A stretch of DNA of 64,000 nt from Planoprotostelium fungivorum (taxonomy: Eukaryota; Evosea; Variosea; Cavosteliida; Cavosteliaceae), in contig MDYQ01000113.1 of NCBI GenBank assembly GCA_003024175.1, positions 1 through 64,000 on the forward strand. Reading direction: 5' to 3'. Position 1 is the first letter of the stretch, and each line of letters opens with the position of its first letter. This document shows, piece after piece, positions 32,912 to 42,915 of the stretch. The position numbers were made by a program, and so were the translations under genes. The notes under the pieces are model-generated. The model saw nothing but the letters and a program-made list of their open reading frames with translations, was not told where the DNA came from and ran no database searches.

Positions 32912-33055
32912 TGCAGCTTCAGAGTTGGCGGGGGAATTGGGGTTGGGATCGCAGAGGAGAGATTGGATGGAGGTGAGGATGGCTGCAATGTCGTAGATTG
33001 GACTCCACTGCATGGTACGTATATTCCCATTGAGGCTGTATCTCGTATGCGGGTG
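32912..33055 (-). pseudogene. Fragment of a ubiquitin-conjugating enzyme (E2, Rad6-like)
   Basis: A 48-codon stretch reading [12 protein letters not shown], then [20 protein letters not shown] and [13 protein letters not shown], closely matches the Rad6/UBE2A region just after the active site ([16 protein letters not shown] and PNPNSPAN). It is preceded by a good 3' splice site (TTGGACACAG). The segment that should carry the active-site Cys (ICLDIL) is missing: NGNI runs directly to RTMQWSP. No N-terminal E2 exons are visible upstream before the GPATCH4 gene ends, and no C-terminal helix follows. It looks like a dead partial copy between the hexosaminidase and GPATCH4 genes. Confidence 0.65.
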
Positions 33056-33386
33056 CTGTGTCCAATGGTATCATAACGCAAAATTACCATGGATACTCGT
33101 CTTCTTAACACGCTCGTTTCAAAAGGTAAATATATTGCTTCTCCCAAAGTGGGGTGGTATAGAGACATCAGATCGAACAGCGTCGCACGATCTCCGTGCA
33201 GGCGACGCTCATTACAATCCACACATCGAGGCGTGTATCTTGCATTACCTTTTGCATCGAATGAACGAAGAAAGAAACATTGCATGACGTCGTCATCTAT
33301 TTCTGATTTAAAACAAATCCAGTTTACATGGGAAACTCTTTCCATGAGATGTGTGAAGACGTGCGAGAATCAAAGACATTGAACCT

Positions 33387-34320
33387 CTACAGTTTCTTCG
33401 TTGCAAACGCTTGTTCCTGCAGTTCCAGTCGTCTCATCTTACCGCTCTGATTATAACTAGAGCCGATGCAAGTCTGGCGTCGTCCACACTTTTCAAAGAT
33501 GTCCACTTGTTTCTCTTCGCTGTGAAGATTTAGAGTGGGGACGATGAGTGATGTGATTACCTCTCTGAGATGGACTTTTCTGTGTTTGAGATGACAACTT
33601 TCGTTTTCTTTGTCGTCTTTGTTTTGATGATCTTTTTCACCACCTTCTCCTGTGAAATCTCAGCTTCACTTCCTACACGATGATGCGATCCAATCATCCT
33701 TCGATGTCATCACCTCCTCTTCGTCTGAACTGGAATCGGCCTTCTTTTTCTTCTTCTTCTTGTCCTTCTTCTCTTCCTCTTCCTCTGATGATGATGCTTG
33801 ACTCTTTTTCCTCTTCTTTTTTTTCTTCTTCTCTTCCTCTGAAGAGCTCTCGTCTGATGACGCCTCCACCTTCTTCCTCTTCTTCTTGCATTCTTTGCCA
33901 CTCGAATGATCAGACTCATCTTCCGACGATGAAGAATAGCTCGTGTCTTTCTTTCCCTTCTGAAAAGCAGCGTCGGCTCTGAGATCGATTCAGGATGGAT
34001 CCATCGTGTTGACATCAATCATCTCACCCCTTCTCCCACCAGTTCTCCCAAGCAGCAGTGGCGACACCGATCTGTGTGATGTCTTTAGAAACTTGACCTA
34101 CACCATCCGGCATCAAATGATAGACTCACTCCTGCCGTATTCTTCTTCAAATCAATACGAACGAAATCTTTTCTGCCGTTCTCATCTTTACCCAATCCCT
34201 TTCCCCTGAGACATCATCAGCACACGAACCATCGTGAAGACGAATAGGTACTCACTCTGACCAACCACCACACTTTGCCAAGAGAGCGGCACCTTTCGAG
34301 TACCTACGGGAGAGGTCCAT
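33387..34320 (-). CDS. GPATCH4-like nucleolar G-patch protein
   Basis: G-patch proteins activate DEAH helicases; GPATCH4 acts in the nucleolus on rRNA and snRNA modification. Starting MDLSRRYSKGAALLAKCGGW (34320), the split G-patch reads WSEGKGLGKDENGRKDFVRI, then LKKNTAGVGQVSKDITQIG and AAWENWWEKGADAAF, the 'G..WW...F' block typical of GPATCH4. A Ser/Asp/Glu and Lys-rich tract follows (SSSEEEEEKKDKKKKKKKAD). The conserved C-terminal box is FEKCGRRQTCIGS then GKMRRLELQEQAFATKKL, like human 'CEGRTAHKGARHG...KLARLEEQEQAFL'. Five or so short introns, about 230 residues. The first exon is uncertain, since an upstream ATG-GTGAGA could be another exon/donor. Confidence 0.82.
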
Positions 34321-34572
34321 GCTGTTTCTGTTTTCCTTCTTTCCCGTCTCACCATTGTAGAAGTCACGTGATCTGAACAAAAGCACCACTGCTCATGGTT
34401 CATTCAATTCAGAAAGTGAATGAATAAGTTAGAGGAAGAAGGTGGCTCGTTGAATAAGGTATTCAGCCATAAGAATCTTTCGATATTACCACGAGAGAAG
34501 CACCATGTCATCGTGTCACACAGACAAAGAAACGATGAGTCCACAACCCACATTCACACGAAGCCTTCTATG

Positions 34573-35352
34573 TCACGTCTTTACTTCCCCTTCTGATCTC
34601 GCGCCAAAGATGGGAGCCCACATGTACTCCAACACCCTCGAACTCAGCCGATTCTCCGGGAGTGGCGCCGTCTCGTTCTTCAGCCCTCTCAGCCAATCGT
34701 AAATGTCTTGATAGAACTGCCTCGAATTCCTCTGTACGTTCTCTCTCGTGATGATGAACTGGGCGCAGCATGGTGTGCAGATGTTGTATGGATCTCCATA
34801 GCCGTGGGGTTTCATGAAAGCCATCCAGAATTGATAGGTAGCCACCTGGAGCTCCTGACCGGTCGTGATGTTGGGCTGGTGGCAGTACTTGAGCCAGTTG
34901 AGACTGTAGTATTCATCGTGCTTCCAGTTGTCCGCATTGTTCAGAAGATCTTGCATTTGTCCCTGGTGATGGTATGACTTCTTGTGTCCATGCGTGAATG
35001 CCATTCTCGGGGGGAGATGGTCGTAGTTTTCGATGATTACATAGAGGTAGGATGATGCCTCGTATCCTCCATTGGTAGGACAGAAGATAGAATCGAGCTC
35101 CTTCTTCTTCGTAATGATATTGGTGTGTGCCACGACCTCTCTTGTCCAAGACACATCTTCGTCTACCTTGGCAACATATACCTGCCTTTCTTGTAGCCGG
35201 CTTTGTACTGAGGACAGATACAGTATCGCGACCATCAAGATGATGGTGACCCCAGCGCCCACCCTGAACTGTCTTCAATCAGTGTCATATACGATGAATA
35301 TTAGTGTTCTCACGAGCCGAGAACCCAAAAGAGGTGACTGCAGGCGTTGCAT
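34573..35352 (-). CDS. DUF3431-like type II membrane protein
   Basis: From ATG 35352 a short exon (MQRLQSPLLGSRL) joins, across a 44-nt intron, to FRVGAGVTIILMVAILYLSS, giving an N-terminal membrane anchor. The luminal domain includes QVYVAKVDEDVSWTREV, IIENYDHLPPRMAFTHGH, MQDLLNNADNWKHDEYYSLN, and CCAQFIITRENVQRNSRQFY then DWLRGL. This resembles the DUF3431 family, often annotated as glycosyltransferase-like but without assigned chemistry. About 243 residues. Two in-frame Cys near ICTPCCAQF are typical of the family. Start choice depends on the inferred intron. Confidence 0.75.
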
Positions 35353-35493
35353 CTGTCGCTGAAGGATGCGGTTCTAAGAAAAAAAGCCGGCGACCGATTT
35401 TTTGATATAATCAAAAATCACATGTCAATGAAGGTTAGCATGAGAAAACGACTATCTTAAACGATCTTGCGAGCAGACGCCCTCAGAGAATAT

Positions 35494-36811
35494 TTATCTG
35501 ATCATACGGAGCTTATACCTGGCCAAAAAATACAAGATGCCAACCGTGATGCCTTTCACCATCAGAAACTCTCATCTTCTCTTTTCTCACCTCCCAAGTG
35601 TGCCGCGTGTGCCGTGTGAGTGTTCCTTCTATAGAGAGCGGAATATAAATCGTAGCATATGATGAGACCCAAGGCAGCAATGGCAGGAAGAGGAACAAAC
35701 AACAAGATGATCTGAGAGAAAGGAAAGAGACAAGCAAAGAGCGTCGTCACGGCCAAGATAGAGCCTGCAAAGTTTCAGAACATTCATCATGTCAACTCCA
35801 CGTGATGACAATCGATTGTAAATCAAATGTGATTTCTCTCGTTCTTTGTCTCTTCACCTGAAGCACCGAGTGCGGGTGTGTCTCTACGTCTTAGAACACA
35901 CTCGACCAGATGAAATATACTTCCCAAAATTCCACCGGCAAAGTATAGGGCGAGGAATGTCTTCTGACCTAAGAGGAGGGCCATGGGTAGGCCGAAAGCG
36001 TAGAGGCCGTACATGTTCTACGTGGGATCAACATCGATGATTGGTGACAATGTGATGTGATGGCACGATGACGGTGTTGTCTATCGGATGAAAGGTGTTC
36101 GTGTTGATGATGTGAAGAAGATCACCAGTATGAGATGGATGATGTCCAGGTGACTAAAGATGCTGGTGAGGATCGTGTAGGGTCTTCCCTGTACCACGTT
36201 GGCGTAAGAGAGTAAGAAGTTCCTAGCCATAGTTCTCTTATCTTCTCCTTGCCATAGAACCCAGATGACTATCATTCCATCAGTCGCTGCGATTAATATG
36301 ATGGATAATGTCATTCGAGACAGATTCTCATCGACACGATCCGAAGACAGGCTCACCAACATTAGCGGCGATGATGGCGTAGATCATATACTTCGTGCTC
36401 TCTTCTCTGCTCCTACCGCCACCTCCAAACGACCAGCCACCCTGAGTGGGCTCCTCGTCTTCTTTGTATCCGTAACTGCCAGTGTTTCGATTGTATTGGG
36501 GTCGATAATAATGTCTGACAAACATCTGCATCATGCCACCCTTGTTTGTCTCGTCTTTCAATCGAAAGATGGTCGTTGTGTCAACCATTTTGGGTGAGTT
36601 TTGAAGAGGTAAAGTGTTGAATGTCTTTGGCAGATGCGTGTGAAGAGATGCAGAGGCCAGGGGACGAGATGCAGTCCAGATGGAAGCAGAAGGTTGTCTG
36701 ATTGGAAGACACTTGTGAAGTGGCGCCTTCAACTGCTGATCGTGAGGTCGCGTAAGAGAAATCACGTCTCACCTTCAGAGGTGAGAGGCGAGACCAGCAG
36801 TGAAGCATCAT
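35494..36811 (-). CDS. PARL/Pcp1-like rhomboid intramembrane protease
   Basis: A seven-TM serine protease that in mitochondria cleaves inner-membrane substrates such as PINK1/PGAM5 or Mgm1. Starting at ATG 36811, the exon MMLHCWSRLSPLK joins QLKAPLHKCLPIRQPSASIW to give an Arg/Lys/Ser-rich, acid-free presequence. Family landmarks: MIVIWVLWQGED, YTILTSIFSHLDIIHL, NMYGLYAFGLPMALLLGQKT, the nucleophile in ALGASGSILAVTTLF (GxSG, split by an intron), and the catalytic His in THTAHAAHLGG followed by GITVGILYFLARYKLRMIR. Both catalytic residues are present. An upstream ATG at 37045 extends the same exon frame (MKWILNFFLHRED) and would move the start if used. A GTG-initiated frame at 36765 is not needed. 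Confidence 0.85.
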
Positions 36812-37331
36812 GTTCGTGTTGTGTAATGTGAAGCCATATTGCGCACAAATGTCTGCGTTGTAGTCCATCCCCATACACATTCTAAAGCCAAATCGCAGAT
36901 TTTGTAACAAGAGCTTCAGCACTGTTACATCATCTTCATTCCCAGCTCTGTTCACATCGATCGATGTCTGTTGTGTCATTGTCTTAATTGTATGCGACCT
37001 ATAGTTGTCTTCTCTGTGTAGAAAAAAGTTCAAGATCCACTTCATGATGCTGATCCGTTGTGTTGATGGAATTCAAGATGATCTTTATCTCCTCTGAAGC
37101 GTACGTATCAAGTAAGGGTATTGAATATGCGATTCGCATACGTAAGAATTTAACGGACAGAACGCGCATCTTTTAAACATCTTTGGACATTGTTCAACAC
37201 TATGCCATTGAGAGGTAGAAAGGGCAAACGAAAAGCAAAGAACCTCCGACGTCAAGATGTGAATGAAATACTTGATGATTCAACACTGAAATGAAGCCTA
37301 GAACGTCTCAATAGGAGAGGAAGGACGACCT
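36812..37331. other. Divergent intergenic region with small ORFs
   Basis: About 520 bp between the rhomboid and HARE-HTH genes. It holds the open 5' extension of the rhomboid first exon (to 37045) and, on the plus strand, a 30-codon ORF at 37202-37294 (MPLRGRKGKRKAKNLRRQ), very basic. The latter may be an upstream ORF or a first exon joined through a non-consensus donor near 37250 to the frame at 37332. Confidence 0.45.
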
Positions 37332-38755
37332 ATGGTGCGTTCAGAAGAATCCATGGAGAACTACGACCCATACGAAGAGGACGCATCGGCGCCACACGAT
37401 CAATGGACGATCGAAGCTGCATCACAGAGAAACAAGAGAACGAGAGATCCATTAGAAGATGGATTTCGGGATGATTCGACATCGAGACAGGATGACATCG
37501 ATCTCAGCAGACAAGTACAGAATCTCAAGAGAGACTTAGACGACGTGTGGAAACAACTCGTATTAGAGAGATGCAGTCGAAGACATCTGGGTACGATTCT
37601 TCCGGGTCCATTTAGGCTGACCCATCATCACAGAAGCGACGATTCATACCATGTCCAAACGCATCGAACGATTAGAAACGAGAGCGGCCCCACCTGTCGT
37701 GGCCGCAACACAGCCAGTGGTCTTCACTAGATCCGATCAGAATCCACCGAAGAAGAAGCAGAGTACCGGTGAAGACGACTTTGTTTTCATCGAGGACACC
37801 GAAGAGGAAATTGGTAGTCGTCGAAACAAGACCAAGAGAACGAAACGTCCTGTAAGATGATGCCATTGACGTGGCAACCTCTAACGATGTGCAGAAACTC
37901 AGACACACATCATCCGTCGACGAACGATCTCCATCATCACAACCGAAAGCAGATCAACATCCTATCGATTTACCAGGTCAGGGTCAAGCATCGGATGACC
38001 ACACCCTAATTCCTCATCCAAATCGATCGAAACAACACGAGGAGGAAGAGAGGACAGAACAATTTCTCGGTGATCAGCAGATGCATGATGAAACTACATC
38101 ACCTTCACCCAAGGATCATCATCAGATGAAAGATGCGGCGGTACCTTCAGCCGAAAATCCTCATCACACGACAGAAGGAGCTGCATCATCCACACTGCCA
38201 GATCACCATCAGATGATAGAGGCAGACACATCATCTCTCCCGAAAGATCAGATGTCGAGGGATGCAGTTGCACCCTCTTCACCGAAAGATCATCACCATC
38301 CGATGGAAGATGTTGAAACTCCAATCGAAGACAACAGACGAGATCATGCTGCAACATCGCACGAGATGACTCCAAAGAAACCTTCCCGGAGGTCATTCAT
38401 CGTGAGGATTCACACATCGACACGGTTGCTGATCTCTCATGCAGTTGGGATTTAAACTATCTGCTTACTACATGTTAAAGAGAGAAGGAAAAGATCTAAC
38501 CGCCAAGCAGATCGTCACCATGGCCATCGAAGAAGGTGTCTAAAGATCACCCGATGCATGTCTGATGACGTACCCGCAGGCTTCCTCGTATCAACTGGAA
38601 AAACTCCCAGCCACACCTTGGTCTCCGTTTTGTGCACCGAAAACAAGAAGAAAGAGGGTTCACCGTTCTTACTGTTGGGGAACTCAACTTACCGCCTGAA
38701 ACCTGGCGACCATCCAGAGTACGATGAAGCCATCGAAGGTCTCATGCTCGACTAA
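37332..38755 (+). CDS. HARE-HTH domain protein with coiled coil and His/Pro-rich repeats
   Basis: HARE-HTH is a winged-helix DNA-binding module found in HB1, ASXL proteins and the bacterial RNA polymerase delta subunit. From MVRSEESMENYDPYEED the N-terminus is acidic, then a short coiled coil (LSRQVQNLKRDLDDVWKQLV), then a basic NLS-like part (RRNKTKRTKRP). A degenerate repeat of about 20 residues follows, built on S-P-K-D-H-H-Q-M. The C-terminal domain, joined over two introns, reads GFKLSAYYMLKREGKDLTAK, QIVTMAIEEGFLVSTGKTPS, HTLVSVLC and STYRLKPGD, matching HARE-HTH ('L..kgkpLt..eI...a...G.....GKTP..t....L'). About 400 residues. A chromatin or transcription role is inferred from the domain alone. 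Confidence 0.72.
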
Positions 38756-38927
38756 AAAGTTTTCGTTCTCCATTCATTTCTCACTCTCTTCTGTTCGTGT
38801 TATCACTAACAATATGATGAACGACGATTTTTAATTGTTGTACGATATGACACTATCAATTGATTTCAACCGGCTTATCTACACAAACGAAAGAAACCAT
38901 TTCGATGTCTCTTTATCTTTTATACAA

Positions 38928-41900
38928 TCAGCAGCCGTTGCAGCCCACGATTCCCTTCAAGTTCTTCATGACGTTCTCGTGCTTCGCCTTCGTCTCTCCC
39001 AGCGCCTTCTTCGTCGCGTCGTGTTCACCCTTCTCCTTCTCGTGTGCCTTCTTCGTGTCATCGTGCGCCTTCTTCTCTCCTTCTAATTCCTTCTCTGCCT
39101 TCGCCTTCTCTTCTGATCTCGCCTTCTTCTCTCCCTCCAAATCCTTTGACAGTTTCGCGTTGTCGTCTGATCTGGACTTCTTCTCTGCGGCCAGTTGGTC
39201 GGTGATGAGTTTCTTCGTCGCCTCGTGAGCCTTCTTCTCGGCGTCGATGTCTTTGGCGGACTTTTCGTTGTCGGCAGAGTGTGATTTCTTCTCGGTGTCT
39301 AACGATTGTGCTGCCTTGGCGTTGTCGTCGGCGTGTGACTTCTTCTCTGCAGCGAGCTGGGCGGTGAGATCAGCGGCAGACTTCTTCGTTGCGTCGTGTG
39401 CTGTCTTCTCTGCTTGCAGGTCCTTGCTGTTCTTCGCGTTGTCGTCTGCGTGTGCCTTCTTCTCTCCTTCAAGCTCCTTGGCAGCCTTGGCATTGTCGTC
39501 GACGTGTGCCTTCTTCTCAGCGGTAAGCTGAGCGGCAGCCTCGGCGGCTGATTTCTTTGCAGCCTCGTGTGCAGCCTTCTCCTCTCCCAAGCTCTTCTTC
39601 GTGGCATCGTGTGCTGTCTTCTCAGCCTGCAGCTCCTTTCCGTTCTTGTTGTTGTCGTCAGCGTGTGCCTTCTTCTCTCCTTCAAGCTCCTTGGCTGCCT
39701 TGGCATTGTCCTCGGCGTGTGCCTTCTTCTCAGCGGTAAGCTGAATGGCAGCTTCTGCCACGGTCTTTCTGGAAGCTTCGTGTGCAGCCTTCTCCTCTCC
39801 CAAGCTCTTCTTCGTGGCATCGTGTGCTGTCTTCTCAGCCTGCAGCTCCTTTCCGTTCTTGTTGTTGTCGTCAGCGTGTGCCTTCTTCTCAGCCAACAAT
39901 TCGTCTGCAGCTTTTCCCTTCGTCGCGTCGTGACCCTTCTTCTCTGCGGCAAGCTGAGCGGCAGCCTCGGCGGCCGACTTCTTTGCAGCCTCGTGTGCAG
40001 CCTTCTCCTCTCCCAAGCTCTTCTTCGTGACATCGTGTGCTGCCTTCTCAGCCTGCAACTCCTTTCCAGATTGGTCTCGGACATTGTTGACCTCTCTGAA
40101 TAGCTGATCTCTCTCCCTCTCGGCCGCCTCCAGCCTCTGTGTCTTGTCGGCTGATCCAATGGCCAACACGTTGTTCACTACGGCTCTTCCGTTGACCTTC
40201 TCTGAATCATCCGTGGGTGCAGTGAGATCCTCTTTCCACTGCCCGTCGACGTTGTACTTGTACAGATATTTCGTGTTCGGTTTGAGGCCGTCGACGCGGG
40301 CGATCCTCTCGGTGTCTCCCTTCTTCTCTGCGGTCATGGGCTGCACCTTCCAGTCGTTGAATTGACCGCCGACGCCGACTGTCTTTCCCTCGTAAGGCCA
40401 TCGGAATGTGTAGCTGATCTTCTGTGCCTCGTCGGCTGATCTCTGTGCGGCTTCTGTTTGGTTCTTCTTCGTCGAATCGTGGGCGGACTTTTCTGCCGCG
40501 AGGAGCTTCTTTGTCTCGTCGTGGGACTTCTTCTCGGTTTCTAGAGATTGTGCTGCCTTGACGTTGTCGTCGGCGTGTGACTTCTTCTCTGCAGCGAGCT
40601 GGGCGGTGAGATCAGCGGCAGACTTCTTTGTTGCGTCGTGTGCTGTCTTCTCGGCTTGCAGGTCCTTGCTGTTCTTCGCGTTGTCGTCTGCGTGTGCCTT
40701 CTTCTCCGCGGCAAGCTGAGCACCTGATTCACCGGTGGACTTTTTCGTTGCCTCGTGTGCTGCCTTCTCCTCTCCCAAGCTCTTCTTCGTGACATCGTGT
40801 GCTGCCTTCTCAGCCTGCAGCTCCTTTCCGCTTTTGACATTGTCCTCGCCGTGTGCAGTCTTTGCTGTCATCACGTCTTTCAAGGCGTCGTTACGTGTCA
40901 CGTTGTGAGCCTTCTTCTCTGCAGCAAGCTGAGCGGCAGCCTCGGCGGCCGATTTCTTGGTAGCCTCGTGTGCAGCCTTCTCCTCTCCCAAGCTCTTCTT
41001 CATCGCATCGTGTGCTGCCTTCTCGTCTCCGGCAGCCTTCAGACTGGTCTTCTCCATGGCGGTAATTTTAGCCTCAAGCTCCTTGTTCGCCTTGTTGGCG
41101 GCGTCAAGCTGAGCCTGCAGGTCCTTCACAATCTTGTCACCAGAAGCTGCTGCGGCGGATGTCTTTGAAGCAGAGGACTTCAAGCTGTCGTTCTCCTTCT
41201 TCGTGGACTCCAATTGAGCAGCCAAGTCCTTCAGCTTCTTGTCGTTGTCTGACTGCAAGACGGAACACTTGCCATGAGAATCGAGGATTTCTCTCAATTT
41301 GGACTCCAAATCGTTCTTCGTCTTGACGGAGGCGATCTCGTTGTTCTTGACCTGATGGAGGTGTCAGACGTGTGATGGTGGATGAGATGATTACCTGGCG
41401 GAAGAGTTGGTCTCGCTCCTTCTCGGCGGCGACGAGTCGAGCGGCTTTGTCTGAAGATCCGGTGTTGAGCACGTTGTTGATGACGGGTCTCTGATTGACC
41501 CTCTCGGAATCATCGGTGGGTGCAGTGAGATCTTCTTTCCAGACGCCGTCCACGTTGTATTTGTAGAGGTACTTGGTGTTTGGTTTGAGTCCAGAGACGG
41601 TCGCGTTGAAATCATCTCCGCTGCGGGTCATCTTCTGGACCTGATCCGGAGATGTGAGGAGGTGAGAAGAAGGAGAGAAAGGTTTACCTGCCAGTTGTTG
41701 AAGGTTCCACCGATGGCGATGTCCTTTCCTCCGTATGGCCATGTGAATGTGTAATCGATGGCATCATCGGTGGCGGTGCGCTTGGATTCGGCGGCCTTCA
41801 TATACTTCTGAGATGCTTCCAACTGAGTGTTGAGAGCTAAGAGTTGTGATTCGAGATCCTTGACCTTTGCATTGGACTTGGACAGCTCCTCCTTGTCCTT

Positions 41901-42591
41901 GGGGTCGGCGGCGGGAGCGACTGGCTTAGCAGACTTGAGTTTGGCCAGCTCGGCTTCTAAAGAAGAGCTCTTGGCCTGATGTTCCTTTCTGGCTCTCTCT
42001 GACTCCTCGTATTCACGTTGTAACTTCTGAAGACGTGCGGAGGCATCGACGGCTGAGCGATCTCCCGACTTCTGCTCGAATTGTCTGACCTAGTAGATGA
42101 TATCAGATCACGAAAATGAGAGACGAAAGATGAAATTTACCTGACGGAAGAGAGCATCACGCTCCTTCTCTAATTCGGTGATACGCTCTTCTCTGGAAGA
42201 TGAACCTGTGACCAAGATGTTGTTGATGACATTTCTGAAATAGTTGTCAGCTACAGTTTATCAGACGCGACCCACTGTCCATTGACCATCTCTTGGTCGT
42301 CGATGGGGGCAGTCAGATCCTCTTTCCACGTTCCGTCGACGACGTACTTGTATAGATATCTGTTCCTGGGCTTCAGACCTGTATGAATGAGACCGATGAT
42401 CTTTAGACGCTCGACATCTCACCGTCGATCCGAAGGACGAACTCGTTGCCGTCTCTGCTCATGGACTGTTTCTGCCAGTCGGCCCATTGTCCTCCGACGG
42501 CAAGATCATTTCCTCCATACGGCCAGCGGAATGTGTAGCCGACCGTGTCATCCTCGACGGTGGTAATCTTCTCTGTCTTCTTTGAAGTCAT
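38928..42591 (-). CDS. Long coiled-coil protein with three AMPK-beta-type glycogen-binding (CBM48) domains
   Basis: About 1,170 residues from MTSKKTEKITTVEDD (42591; an ATG at 42813 is possible). Three CBM48/AMPK1_CBM domains: near 42.57-42.2 kb (YTFRWPYGGNDLAVGGQWAD), 41.77-41.4 kb (YTFTWPYGGKDIAIGGTFNN) and 40.43-40.15 kb (YTFRWPYEGKTVGVGGQFND). Each continues KPNTKYLYKYNVDG-W-KEDLTAP and ends VNNVL. The Trp of N-D/N-W, the Trp after VDG, the YK lysine and the NN asparagine, which contact glucose chains in AMPK-beta, are present in domains 2 and 3; domain 1 has ADW and DGTW. Each domain is followed by ERERDQLFR then long Ala/Lys/Glu coiled coil with a 14-residue period (AEKKAHADDNAKAA, GEEKAAHEATKKSL). 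It ends VGCNGC. No catalytic domain is seen; a glycogen-tethering scaffold is the simplest inference. Confidence 0.85.
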
Positions 42592-42915
42592 TGTTTCTAC
42601 AGGGGAGGAGAGAGGAGGTGTTGTGGTGTTTGCTGCTGCTGCGGCGATAGAATGATCCGTCCTCTCTGTAGGCTCTTTGGCTGGGTAGATCGCGTGCTTT
42701 CGGTAGATCTTGGGTTTGTTTACGACAAGGCACACAGATCCTCTATGACCTCTTAATGTGCACGCCACTGTGCACCCTGTCCTCTTAATTTTTGACACAA
42801 AGGTGGATGACATCAGTCAAGTGATCAAACTAAACTTTTATTCAGTCACTGTGAATGTCCAGCGTGGGCAACAGATTCAGTGGAGGCGGGACCGTATCCA
42901 GCCAACCGCTGACAC

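Noticed and set aside
32863-33345. 160-codon minus-strand ORF spanning the E2 fragment
   Set aside because: The E2 similarity is in another frame; this frame has no recognisable domain.
36328-36765. Rhomboid start at 36765 (MISLTRPHDQQ)
   Set aside because: That frame begins with GTG preceded by a stop; the spliced ATG start at 36811 gives the same downstream sequence.
39567-40103. Long antisense Leu/Val/Cys-rich ORFs opposite the glycogen-binding coiled-coil gene
   Set aside because: They are produced by reading the Lys/Ala/Glu repeat in reverse; no start context, no homology.
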